A stretch of 64,000 nt of DNA, from contig NZ_CP163443.1 in NCBI RefSeq assembly GCF_041053055.1, forward strand, positions 1,922,001 through 1,986,000, given 5' to 3'. Below are positions 1-9,405 of the stretch, in pieces. Source of the stretch: Streptomyces sp. R41. Its GTDB lineage: Bacteria; Actinomycetota; Actinomycetes; Streptomycetales; Streptomycetaceae. The first letter of the stretch is position 1. Every line of letters begins with the position of its first letter. The notes beneath the pieces are model-generated. The model saw nothing but the letters and a program-made list of their open reading frames with translations, did not search any database and was not told where the DNA came from. The position numbers were made by a program, and so were the translations under genes.

Positions 1-1319
1 CCCATGTGCCGCAGCACGCCCTGCTGGAGGCCGTGGCCGCGCTGCGGGGCGAGGGCTTCCGGATCTGCGCGGACGGAGTGGGCGACGGTGACGTACCCCT
101 GCGGCTGCTCACGGACCTCGCGCCCGAGCTGATGAAGCTCGACGTCTCCCTGCTGACGCGGCCCGCGGCGGTGCGGGCGATGCGGACCCTGTGCGAGCAG
201 TTGGGCGCGCTGCTGTCCGTCGAGGGGGTCGAGACCGAGCTGCAGTGCGCGGCCGCGGTGTCGGCGGGCGCGCAGCTGGCACAGGGCGAGTTGTTCGCGC
301 CGCCCGCTCGGCTGCCCGCGGCGGACGTATACGTTCCCGCCCTCTCCCCCGGCGTCGCGTCGGCGCCCCGGTCGGGGCCGTCCGTACGGCAGTTCGTGCG
401 GCCGGCGGCACTGCTGCCCGCCACCGCCTCCGCGGGGCAGGTGCGGGCGCTGCTCACCGGCTCGACCGACGTGTCCGGGGTGCTGCTCGTGGACTCCTCA
501 GGAATCCCGGTCCGGTCGGTGCACCGGTCGCGGTTCCTGCTGTCGATGTCGGGGCGCTACGGGCATGCCCTGTACGCCGACCGGCCGGCCGCCAAGCTCG
601 GCGATCCGCCGCGCACGGTCGGTGTCGACGCCACCGCGTGGGAGGTTCTCGACGTGGTCGCGGACGGGGAGCGGGACCGCACGTCCGACGACGTCGCGGT
701 CGTCGACCGGCACGGGCGGTGCGTGGGTGTCGTACGGCTGGCGGATCTCGTACGGGCGCTGGCCGAAAACCGGGTCGAGGAGGCCGCGGGGCTCAACCCG
801 CTGACACGGCTGCCCGGTTCGGACGCGATCACCGGCGAGGTGGACCGGCGGATCGCGGACGGCCGGATGTTCGCGCTGAGCTGGCTGGACGTCGACCACT
901 TCAAGCAGGTCAACGACGGAGCGGGGTTCGCGGCGGGCGACGAGCTGATCCGGGCGGTCGGGCGCGCGTTGCAGCACGCGGCGTCCGAAGCGACGCGGGT
1001 GGGGCACATCGGCGGGGACGACTTCCTGGTCCTCGCGGACCCGGACACCCTGGACCCGCTGGCCAACTCGGTGCTCGACACGCCCTGGTCGGCGGGCGGA
1101 CGCATCGTCACGCTGTCGCTGGCCACGGTGCTGTGCGCACCCGGCAGCGTGACCGATCACCGGCAGGCGGCCGCCTGCCTGGCGCCTCTCAAGCAGGCCG
1201 CGAAGGCCCTGAACGGGGCGAGTTGGGTGCTGGGGCGCGCGGGTCTGCCGGGCCATGAGATCCGGCGCGGCTCGGGGGCGGCACCCACCCAGCCGTCCGG
1301 GCATACGCTGGCGGGCTGA
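1..1319 (+). CDS. EAL-CBS-GGDEF cyclic-di-GMP turnover protein, 5' end cut by window edge
   Basis: The frame is open to base 3, so the start lies upstream and only the last ~439 codons are visible. The order is unusual. First comes the C-terminal half of an EAL domain (MKLDVSLL, VEGVETE, then GAQLAQGELFAPP, matching the end of EAL phosphodiesterases). A CBS-like segment follows (VSGVLLVDSSGIPVRSV and VAVVDRHGRCVGVVRL). A GGDEF domain ends the protein, with WLDVDHFKQVND and the active-site loop IGGDDFL, i.e. GGDDF instead of GGDEF, which is still acidic. By family knowledge such proteins make and/or degrade cyclic-di-GMP, the second messenger controlling development in Streptomyces. No membrane segment is visible. 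Which activity survives cannot be judged without the N-terminus. Confidence 0.85.
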   Translation, partial: HVPQHALLEAVAALRGEGFRICADGVGDGDVPLRLLTDLAPELMKLDVSLLTRPAAVRAMRTLCEQLGALLSVEGVETELQCAAAVSAGAQLAQGELFAPPARLPAADVYVPALSPGVASAPRSGPSVRQFVRPAALLPATASAGQVRALLTGSTDVSGVLLVDSSGIPVRSVHRSRFLLSMSGRYGHALYADRPAAKLGDPPRTVGVDATAWEVLDVVADGERDRTSDDVAVVDRHGRCVGVVRLADLVRALAENRVEEAAGLNPLTRLPGSDAITGEVDRRIADGRMFALSWLDVDHFKQVNDGAGFAAGDELIRAVGRALQHAASEATRVGHIGGDDFLVLADPDTLDPLANSVLDTPWSAGGRIVTLSLATVLCAPGSVTDHRQAAACLAPLKQAAKALNGASWVLGRAGLPGHEIRRGSGAAPTQPSGHTLAG

Positions 1320-1364
1320 ACGCCCCATCCACTGACCGGCTTACCGCCCGACCTGTCGATCGCC

Positions 1365-1412
1365 GACCCGCCGACCCGCCGACCCGCCGACCCGCCGACC
1401 CGCCGACCCGCC
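1365..1412. repeat. Six perfect tandem copies of the 8-mer GACCCGCC
   Basis: GACCCGCC is repeated six times without error, about 45 bases after the stop of the upstream gene. The unit is not a multiple of three and the array is non-coding. Such short arrays change length by polymerase slippage. No function can be assigned from sequence. Confidence 0.95.
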
Positions 1413-1823
1413 GACAGCGAGGGTGCACAGGCCGGTCGACGGCCGGGCCTCGGCGCGTCGACGCCGATCGGGCTCGGCGGTTGCCGTCCCGGAGACGAGG
1501 GGCCCGGCCGCAGGCCCGTGCCCGGCCGCGGGGGCGGGCCCCCGGCCGACCCCGCCCCCGCGTCCCCTTTGCGGCCTTCGAACCGTTGCCGTCCGCGACC
1601 TTGACGCCCTCTGGGCACCGGTGAACACTTCCGGGTGTCAGTCGGCATCGCCGCATTCGGGCGTCTACAGGCACCGCACCGCTCGGGTTTCCGACCTGTA
1701 CCCACGGGCCGTCCCCCACGGGCGATTCCGCTGCGACGGCACGCTCGTCACGGACGCCGGGCGGGGCGCGGGACCTCCCTGCCCTCGGCTGAAGTAGCCA
1801 TGGGAAACGCACCCTGCACGGTG

Positions 1824-1846
1824 GCCCGGGGCCGATCGCCCCGGGC
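1824..1846 (+). promoter_or_regulatory. Hairpin in the glpF 5' leader
   Basis: GCCCGGGGC pairs perfectly with GCCCCGGGC across a 5-base loop. It ends about 8 bases before the AGGAG ribosome site of glpF. It could be a translational or attenuation element, or simply a GC-rich stem. No U-tract follows. Confidence 0.4.
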
Positions 1847-1864
1847 GAGGCCATAGGAGCCGCC

Positions 1865-2605
1865 ATGAGCAACGGAGACATCATTGTCGGCGAGTTGATC
1901 GGCACCGCAATTCTGATCCTGTTCGGCGCGGGAGTGTGCGCCGCTGTCACTCTGAACAAGTCCAAGGCCCAAGGTGCGGGCTGGGTGGTCATCGCCTTCG
2001 GGTGGGGCTTCGGTGTGCTCGCCGGTGCGTACACCTCGGCACCGCTGTCCGGAGGACAGATCAACCCGGCGGTGACCATCGGCTTCGCGATCGAGGGCTC
2101 CACGAAGTGGGAGGACGTGCCCTTCTACATCCTCGGGCAGTTCGCCGGAGCCATCATCGGAGCCACGCTCTGCTGGCTGCTCTACCTCGGCCAGTTCAAC
2201 CTCAACGCCGAAGAGGACAAGGCCATCGAGACGCTGGGGATCTTCTCGACGCGGCCCGAGATCAACAACCCCGTGCAGAACCTGATCACCGAGATCATCG
2301 CCACCGCCGCCCTGATGCTGCCCATCCTCGGGCTGGTCGGCGGAAGCAAGCACGTCGCGGGCATCGGCGACGCGGGCCTGCCCGTCCTGCTCATCTCCCT
2401 CCTCGTCGTCGGCATCGGCCTCTCACTGGGCGGCCCCACCGGGTACGCCATCAACCCGGCCCGCGACCTGGGGCCGCGCCTCACCCACGCGCTGCTGCCG
2501 ATTCCCAACAAGGGCACCTCGGAGTGGAGTTACTCCTGGATCCCCGTGGCCGGCCCGATCGCGGGTGCCGCCATCGGGGCCGCGATCTACAACGCAGCCT
2601 TCTGA
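1865..2605 (+). CDS. glpF: Glycerol uptake facilitator (MIP/aquaporin family)
   Basis: 246-residue membrane channel letting glycerol diffuse into the cell. Both MIP half-helix motifs are present: GGQINPAV (NPA at 67-69) and [11 protein letters not shown] (NPA at 197-199). Asp201 right after NPAR is the residue that marks glycerol facilitators rather than water-only aquaporins. Six hydrophobic segments fit the fold. The ATG at 1865 is preceded by AGGAG. The stop is only 13 bases before glpK, so the two form an operon in which imported glycerol is trapped by phosphorylation. No gylR-type regulator and no glpD lie beside it, unlike the gyl operon as I recall it. Confidence 0.95.
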   Translation: MSNGDIIVGELIGTAILILFGAGVCAAVTLNKSKAQGAGWVVIAFGWGFGVLAGAYTSAPLSGGQINPAVTIGFAIEGSTKWEDVPFYILGQFAGAIIGATLCWLLYLGQFNLNAEEDKAIETLGIFSTRPEINNPVQNLITEIIATAALMLPILGLVGGSKHVAGIGDAGLPVLLISLLVVGIGLSLGGPTGYAINPARDLGPRLTHALLPIPNKGTSEWSYSWIPVAGPIAGAAIGAAIYNAAF

Positions 2606-2618
2606 CGAAGGGGACGTC

Positions 2619-4139
<1,521 letters not shown>

Positions 4140-4198
4140 AACAGGGGTCCACGCGCGCGCGTGCGTCTCGCGTGAGCCACGCGCGCGTGCATGACTGC

Positions 4199-4230
4199 GG
4201 CCCGTACCCCGGTCGGCGGGGGTACGGGCC
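4199..4230. terminator. Bidirectional terminator hairpin between glpK and cvnD
   Basis: GGCCCGTACCCC pairs perfectly with GGGGTACGGGCC (12 base pairs, 8-base loop) in the space between two convergent genes. Strong GC stems without a U-tract are usual for Streptomyces terminators. Confidence 0.75.
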
Positions 4231-4295
4231 GTACCTCTGCATCGTCGGGCCGTCCTGTGCGTCAGGGCATGACGTCTGCGGGCTGTAGCCGTGCG

Positions 4296-4901
4296 TCAGG
4301 TCGTGACGGTCTGGCGGCGGTCGGCGGCGTACGCCATCGCGTGCTGGACGACTCTGATGAGGACCTCTTTGACGGACTCCCGGTCCCGCGCGTCACAGAG
4401 GACGACCGGTACTCCGGGGTCGAGGTCGAGGGCCTGGCGGACGTCGTCGGCGGGGTAACGAGCCGCGCCCTCGAAGCAGTTGACGCCGACCACGAAGGGT
4501 ATGGAACGCCGCTCGAAGTAGTCGACGGCGGCGAAGCAGTCCTCCAGGCGGCGAGTGTCGGCGAGTACGACGGCGCCCAGCGAGCCGGTGGCGAGCTCGT
4601 CCCACAGGAACCAGAAGCGGTCCTGCCCGGGAGTCCCGAAGAGGTAGAGCACCAGGTCCTCGCGGAGCGTGATGCGGCCGAAGTCCATGGCGACGGTGGT
4701 GGTGTGCTTGCCCTCCACACCACTGGTGTCGTCGATGGGCCGACCCGCCTCGGTGAGCACCTCCTCGGTGCGCAGCGGTTTGATCTCGCTGACCGCGCCG
4801 ACGAGGGTCGTCTTGCCCACGCCGAAGCCGCCGGCCACGAGGATCTTGAGCGTGACGGGCTCGACCGGGGGCTTGCCGCGCTCAGAACGCCCGAAGATCA
4901 T
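4296..4901 (-). CDS. cvnD: Conservon GTPase CvnD
   Basis: 201-residue small GTP-binding protein of the MglA-like Cvn family, the last gene of the conservon. P-loop GGFGVGKT at 24-31, switch II region [10 protein letters not shown], and VGVNCFEG in the place of the guanine-specificity motif. In characterised conservons (CvnA9/RarA to RarD of S. coelicolor) the four proteins form a membrane-associated complex resembling eukaryotic G-protein signalling and affecting development. The ATG at 4901 has GGAG nine bases upstream. That start lies inside the 3' end of the 5-oxoprolinase gene, overlapping it by 20 bases, so translation is probably coupled. No cytochrome P450 follows, as it does in some conservons. 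Confidence 0.92.
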   Translation of the reverse strand: MIFGRSERGKPPVEPVTLKILVAGGFGVGKTTLVGAVSEIKPLRTEEVLTEAGRPIDDTSGVEGKHTTTVAMDFGRITLREDLVLYLFGTPGQDRFWFLWDELATGSLGAVVLADTRRLEDCFAAVDYFERRSIPFVVGVNCFEGAARYPADDVRQALDLDPGVPVVLCDARDRESVKEVLIRVVQHAMAYAADRRQTVTT

Positions 4902-7900
4902 CGAACTCTTCTCCTGCTTGATGGGGGTCGTGCGGCGGTGGGCCGTAGCCCCCGCCGCCGGGGGTTTCGATGACGAGTACGTCGCCGGGGCCGACGTCCG
5001 TCGAATCACTTCCGCCAAGTTCGCTGACCGTGCCGTCCGCGCGCTCGACACGGTTGGCGCCGAGCGCTCCGGGCGCGCCGCCCGCCATGCCGTAGGGCGG
5101 CACCCGGCGGTGCTGGGACAGCGTGGAGACCGTCATCGGCTCGAGGAACCGGATGCGGCGCACCGCACCGTCACCACCACGCATGCGCCCGGCGCCACCG
5201 CTACCCCGCCTGACCGCGAATTCTTCGAGCCGGACCGGCAGTCGCCACTCCAGGACCTCGGGGTCGGTGAGCCGCGAGTTGGTCATATGGGTCTGCACGA
5301 CGGGCGCGCCGGGGAAACCGTCGCCCGCGCCCGATCCGGAGGCCACGGTCTCGTAGTACTGGTACCGCTCGTTGCCGAAGGTGACGTTGTTCATGGTGCC
5401 CGAGCCCTCGGCCTGCACTCCCAGGGCCGCGTACAGGGCGCCGGTGATCGCCTGGGACGTCTCCACGTTACCCGCGACGACGGCGGCCGGGGGCTCGGGG
5501 GAGAGCATCGAACCCGGCGGCACCACGATGTCGAGGGGCCGCAGACAGCCGTCGTTGAGCGGGATGTCGTCGGCGACCAGGGTGCGGAAGACGTACAGGA
5601 CCGCGGCGTTGACCACCGCGAAGGGTGCGTTGAAGTTGGTGGTGAGCTGCGGGGACGTCCCGGTGAAGTCGACAGTCGCGGAGCGATTCACGCGGTCTAC
5701 GGAGACGCGGACCCGGATGACGGCGCCGGAGTCGGTCTCATAGCCGAACTCACCGTTTTCAAGGGCGTCGATGACGCGGCGTACGGCTTCTTCGGCGTTG
5801 TCCTGGACGTGCCTCATGTACGCCTGGACCACGTCGAGCCCGAAGTCCTCGATCATGCGGCCCACTTCGTCGACGCCCTTCTGGTTGGCGGCGATCTGGG
5901 CGCGCAGGTCGGCGAGGTTGGTCTTCGGGTTGCGCGAGGGGTAGGGGGCTTCGCTGAGCAGGGCCAGGGTCTCGGCCTCGCGGAAGCGGCCGTTCTCGGC
6001 GAGCAGCCAGTTGTCGAAGAGGATGCCCTCCTCGTCGATGGTGCGGCTGTTCGCGGGCATGGATCCCGGTGCGATGCCGCCGATCTCGGCGTGGTGGCCG
6101 CGCGAGGCGACATAGAAGAGGATCCGGTCACCCTCCGTGTTCTCCGTGTCGAAGACCGGAGTGATCACGGTGACGTCGGGAAGGTGGGTGCCGCCGTGGT
6201 ACGGGTCGTTGACCGCGTACGTGTCCCCCGGGCGCATGCTGTCGCCGCGGCGCCGGATGACTTCCTTCACGCTCGTGCCCATCGAGCCCAAGTGGACAGG
6301 GATGTGAGGGGCGTTGGCGACGAGGTTGCCGTCGGGGTCGAAGAGGGCGCAGGAGAAGTCCAAGCGCTCTTTGATGTTGACCGACTGGGCGGTGGACTCC
6401 AGGCGGGCGCCCATCTGTTCGGCGATGGACATGAAGAGGTTGTTGAAGACCTCGAGGAGAACGGGGTCCGCTTCCGTGCCGAGATCGGAACTCTGCGTGA
6501 CCGCGACGCGTTCCATGACCAGATGCCCGTCGTCGGTCGCCGCGGCCCGCCAGCCGTCGTCGACGACGGTCGTCGCGCTGGCCTCGGTGATGATCGCGGG
6601 GCCGGTGACCGTCTCGCCCGGGGGCAGTTCCTCGCGGCGGTACAGGGGGACGTCGCGCCAGGTACCGCCGGTGTGCAGGCTGACCGTCTCCGAAGCGGCG
6701 GAGCGGCCTTCGAGGGCGCTTTCGTAGGGAGCGAGGGCGGAGAGATCGGGGGGTTCGGTGAGACCGGTGGCTTCTACGGAGAGGGCTTCCACGACGACCG
6801 GGCGGTCGAGGGTGAAGGAGTAGGTGGCGCGATGACGTTCTTCGAAGGCGCGGGTCATGGTGTCGGGCTCGGTGAGCTCGACCGTGAGGGCTGTATCCGT
6901 GCCGTCATAGCGGAGCTGGGCGCGGCGGGTGACCCGGATGCGACCCTCGGGCACGTCCTCGGCGAGGAGCTCGGCGCGGGCGGCACCCTCCAAGTCGTCG
7001 GCCGTCTTGAGGATGCCGGGCATCGAGGAGGCTTCCAGGGGCGCCTCCACGGACTGCTCGCGCATGGCCGTCGTATCGGCGAGTCCGATGCCGAGGGCGG
7101 ACAGGACGCCGGCCATGGGCGGGACGAGGACGGTGCGGATGCCGAGCGAATCGGCGACCATGCACGCGTGCTGGCCGCCCGCACCGCCGAAGGTGGTCAG
7201 CGCGTACCGGGTGACGTCGTGGCCCTTCTGCACCGAGATCCGCTTGACGGCGTTGCCGATGTTGGTCACGGCGATCTGGAGGTAGCCCTCGGCGACCTGC
7301 TCCGGGGTGCGGTCGTCGCCGGTCCGCTCGCGGATCTCGCGCGCGAGGGCGGCGAACCGGTCGCGGACCAGCGCGTCGTCGAGGGGCTGGTCGCCATCGG
7401 GGCCGAACACCCGTGGGAAGTGGGCGGGTTGGATGCGGCCGAGCGCGACGTTGGCGTCGGTGACGGTGAGTGGGCCGCCGCCGCGATAGCAGGCGGGACC
7501 AGGGTCGGCGCCCGCCGAGTCGGGGCCCACGCGGTAGCGGGAGCCGTCGAAGTGGAGCACCGAGCCGCCGCCCGCGGCGACGGTGTGGATGTCCAGCATG
7601 GGCGCACGCAGCCGGACCCCGGCGATCTGGGTGGTGAAGACCCGCTCGTACTCACCCGCGAAGTGCGAGACGTCGGTGGACGTACCGCCCATGTCGAAGC
7701 CGATGACGCGGTCGAAGCCGGCCAGCTGCGACATCCGGGCCATGCCGACGATGCCGCCGGCGGGTCCGGACAGGATGGCGTCCTTGCCGCGGAACTGGCC
7801 CGCTTCGGCGAGACCCCCGTTGGACTGCATGAACATCAGCCGCACGCCCTGGAGCTCGTCGGCGACATGCTGGACGTAGCGCCGCAGTACGGGCGACAGA

Positions 7901-8535
7901 TAGGCGTCGACGACGGCCGTGTCACCGCGTGGCACCAGCTTCATCAGCGGACTGACCTCGCTGGAGAGCGAGATCTGCTGGAAGCCGGTGCGGGCTGCGA
8001 GCTCGCCGACGGCTTGTTCGTGGGCGGGGTGGAGGTGGCTGTGCATGCAGACGACGGCGACGGCATGGATCCCGGAGTCGTACGCCTCCTGGAGGGGCCC
8101 GGCGAGGGCGTCCAGGTCGGGGGCGCGCAGGACCGTGCCGTCGGCGGCGATGCGTTCGTCGACCTCGATGACGCGCTCGTACAGCAGCTCGGGCAGTTCG
8201 ATGGCGCGGGCGAAGATGCGGGGGCGGTTCTGATAGGCGATGCGCAGGGCGTCGCGGAAGCCGCGGGTGACCACGAGGAGGGTGCGCTCGCCCCTGCGCT
8301 CCAGGAGGGCGTTGGTGGCGACGGTGGTGCCCATGCGGACGGCGTCGATGTGCGCGCCCGCGGCGTCCTGACCGTCGCCGCCGAGGAGTTCGCGCACGCC
8401 CGCGACCGCCGCGTCGGCATATCTGGCCGGGTTCTCGGACAGCAGCTTGTGCGTGAGCAGGCGGCCGTCCGGGCGCCGCGCGACGATGTCGGTGAAGGTG
8501 CCGCCTCGGTCGACCCAGAACTGCCAGCCTGTCAC
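4882..8535 (-). CDS. ATP-dependent 5-oxoprolinase, fused HyuA-HyuB type
   Basis: 1217 residues, the length of eukaryotic-type OPLAH. The enzyme opens 5-oxoproline (pyroglutamate) to glutamate using ATP. The N-terminal HyuA part (about 1-680) has the ASKHA nucleotide motifs [10 protein letters not shown] at 9-18 and [12 protein letters not shown], plus HTVAAGGGS and [13 protein letters not shown]. The HyuB part (about 690-1217) begins near [15 protein letters not shown], has [15 protein letters not shown], and ends with [12 protein letters not shown] start at 8535 preceded by GGGGA. It begins 24 bases after cvnC and overlaps cvnD, so it sits inside the conservon operon. Hydantoinase activity is possible, but the fused length and ending favour oxoprolinase. 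Confidence 0.88.
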   Translation of the reverse strand: MTGWQFWVDRGGTFTDIVARRPDGRLLTHKLLSENPARYADAAVAGVRELLGGDGQDAAGAHIDAVRMGTTVATNALLERRGERTLLVVTRGFRDALRIAYQNRPRIFARAIELPELLYERVIEVDERIAADGTVLRAPDLDALAGPLQEAYDSGIHAVAVVCMHSHLHPAHEQAVGELAARTGFQQISLSSEVSPLMKLVPRGDTAVVDAYLSPVLRRYVQHVADELQGVRLMFMQSNGGLAEAGQFRGKDAILSGPAGGIVGMARMSQLAGFDRVIGFDMGGTSTDVSHFAGEYERVFTTQIAGVRLRAPMLDIHTVAAGGGSVLHFDGSRYRVGPDSAGADPGPACYRGGGPLTVTDANVALGRIQPAHFPRVFGPDGDQPLDDALVRDRFAALAREIRERTGDDRTPEQVAEGYLQIAVTNIGNAVKRISVQKGHDVTRYALTTFGGAGGQHACMVADSLGIRTVLVPPMAGVLSALGIGLADTTAMREQSVEAPLEASSMPGILKTADDLEGAARAELLAEDVPEGRIRVTRRAQLRYDGTDTALTVELTEPDTMTRAFEERHRATYSFTLDRPVVVEALSVEATGLTEPPDLSALAPYESALEGRSAASETVSLHTGGTWRDVPLYRREELPPGETVTGPAIITEASATTVVDDGWRAAATDDGHLVMERVAVTQSSDLGTEADPVLLEVFNNLFMSIAEQMGARLESTAQSVNIKERLDFSCALFDPDGNLVANAPHIPVHLGSMGTSVKEVIRRRGDSMRPGDTYAVNDPYHGGTHLPDVTVITPVFDTENTEGDRILFYVASRGHHAEIGGIAPGSMPANSRTIDEEGILFDNWLLAENGRFREAETLALLSEAPYPSRNPKTNLADLRAQIAANQKGVDEVGRMIEDFGLDVVQAYMRHVQDNAEEAVRRVIDALENGEFGYETDSGAVIRVRVSVDRVNRSATVDFTGTSPQLTTNFNAPFAVVNAAVLYVFRTLVADDIPLNDGCLRPLDIVVPPGSMLSPEPPAAVVAGNVETSQAITGALYAALGVQAEGSGTMNNVTFGNERYQYYETVASGSGAGDGFPGAPVVQTHMTNSRLTDPEVLEWRLPVRLEEFAVRRGSGGAGRMRGGDGAVRRIRFLEPMTVSTLSQHRRVPPYGMAGGAPGALGANRVERADGTVSELGGSDSTDVGPGDVLVIETPGGGGYGPPPHDPHQAGEEFDDLRAF

Positions 8536-8559
8536 GTCTGTTCCCCGCTTCCGCCCTGC

Positions 8560-8955
8560 TCAGAGCGCCCGGAGGCCGTTGATCACGTCGCGCAGAATAC
8601 TCTCGTCCGGTAGTTCGGCAGGGGGTACGGGGCGTGTCACATGGACCATTTCCTCGTCGACCAGGTCCCCGATGAGGACCCGTACCACTCCGATGGGCAG
8701 GTCGAGTTCGGTGGCGAGTTCGGCGACCGACTGGGGGGCGTCGCGGCACAGTCCGACGATGTCCACGTGTTCCGGGGACAGCGTCTGGTCCGCTTCCGGG
8801 TCGTCGGCGTGCGGTTCCGTGACGACCACCGCGATCAGGTCGAGGCGGTGCTGGGCCGGACTGGTGGTGCGGCCGCGTGTCATGGCGTACGGACGGACCA
8901 CCGGTCCGGCCTCGTCGTCGAACCAGTGGCGTTTTCCCTGACCGTCTCCGCTCAT
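8560..8955 (-). CDS. cvnC: Conservon protein CvnC (DUF742)
   Basis: 131 residues with the DUF742 hallmarks: VVRPYAMTRGRT near the N-terminus and a winged-helix-like C-terminal half (QSVAELATELDLPIGVVRVL, then IGDLVDEEMVHV). In conservons this protein bridges the roadblock protein and the GTPase; its biochemical role is unknown. It starts 9 bases after the cvnB stop. The next gene downstream is the 5-oxoprolinase rather than cvnD, which normally follows directly. Confidence 0.93.
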   Translation of the reverse strand: MSGDGQGKRHWFDDEAGPVVRPYAMTRGRTTSPAQHRLDLIAVVVTEPHADDPEADQTLSPEHVDIVGLCRDAPQSVAELATELDLPIGVVRVLIGDLVDEEMVHVTRPVPPAELPDESILRDVINGLRAL

Positions 8956-8964
8956 GTCATCCCA

Positions 8965-9405
8965 CTACCCGCCCGAAGGCAGATCGGTGCGCGGAGTGGC
9001 TGCCAGATGTACGCCGACCCGCTTGACGAGGAGTGTCATCTCGTAGGCGACCTGCCCGACGTCGGAGTCCGCGTCTGAGAGGACGGCGAGGCAGCTGCCG
9101 TCCCCGGCGGCCGTGACGAACAGGAAGGCCTCGTCGAGCTCGACGACGGTCTGCCGGACGCTGCCCGCCTCGAAGTGGCGGCCGACACCCTTGGCGAGGC
9201 TGTGGAAGCCGGAGGCGACGGCGGCCAGGTGCTCGCTGTCCTCCCGGGTCAGGTCCTTGGAGGCCCCGGTGGGAAGGCCGTCGCCGGAGAGCACGATCGC
9301 CTTGCGGATGCTGGCAACGCGGTCCACCAGTTCGTCGAGAAGCCAGTTCAGCTCGCCTGACGCCTTGCTGGTCGTGGTGGGTTCTGCGGCCTTCGGTGCG
9401 GTCAT
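8965..9405 (-). CDS. cvnB: Conservon roadblock/LC7 protein CvnB
   Basis: 146-residue roadblock/LC7-domain protein. The core LLDELVDRVASIRKAIVLS, then DSEHLAAVASGFHSLAKGVG, and the sheet segment AFLFVTAAGDGS are typical. Roadblock proteins in bacteria act as GTPase-activating or scaffold partners of MglA-like GTPases, here CvnD. The ATG overlaps the cvnA stop (ATGA), so translation is coupled. Confidence 0.93.
   Translation of the reverse strand: MTAPKAAEPTTTSKASGELNWLLDELVDRVASIRKAIVLSGDGLPTGASKDLTREDSEHLAAVASGFHSLAKGVGRHFEAGSVRQTVVELDEAFLFVTAAGDGSCLAVLSDADSDVGQVAYEMTLLVKRVGVHLAATPRTDLPSGG

Larger units (their letters stand above)
1320..1864. other. 545-base intergenic leader of glpF
   Basis: No convincing gene is seen between the c-di-GMP protein and glpF; the short open frames have unnatural Arg/Pro-rich composition. 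It holds an 8-base tandem repeat near its start and a hairpin just before the glpF ribosome site, both listed separately. I found no recognisable promoter or riboswitch. Confidence 0.6.

Noticed and set aside
1600..1864. Riboswitch ahead of glpF
   Set aside because: Only a simple 9-bp hairpin could be found; no known riboswitch core was recognised.
4669..8613. Very long open frame on the plus strand opposite the 5-oxoprolinase gene
   Set aside because: High-GC codon bias opens the antisense frame; its translation is rich in Arg/Gly/Asp/His, has no ribosome site, and the opposite strand encodes a recognisable enzyme end to end.
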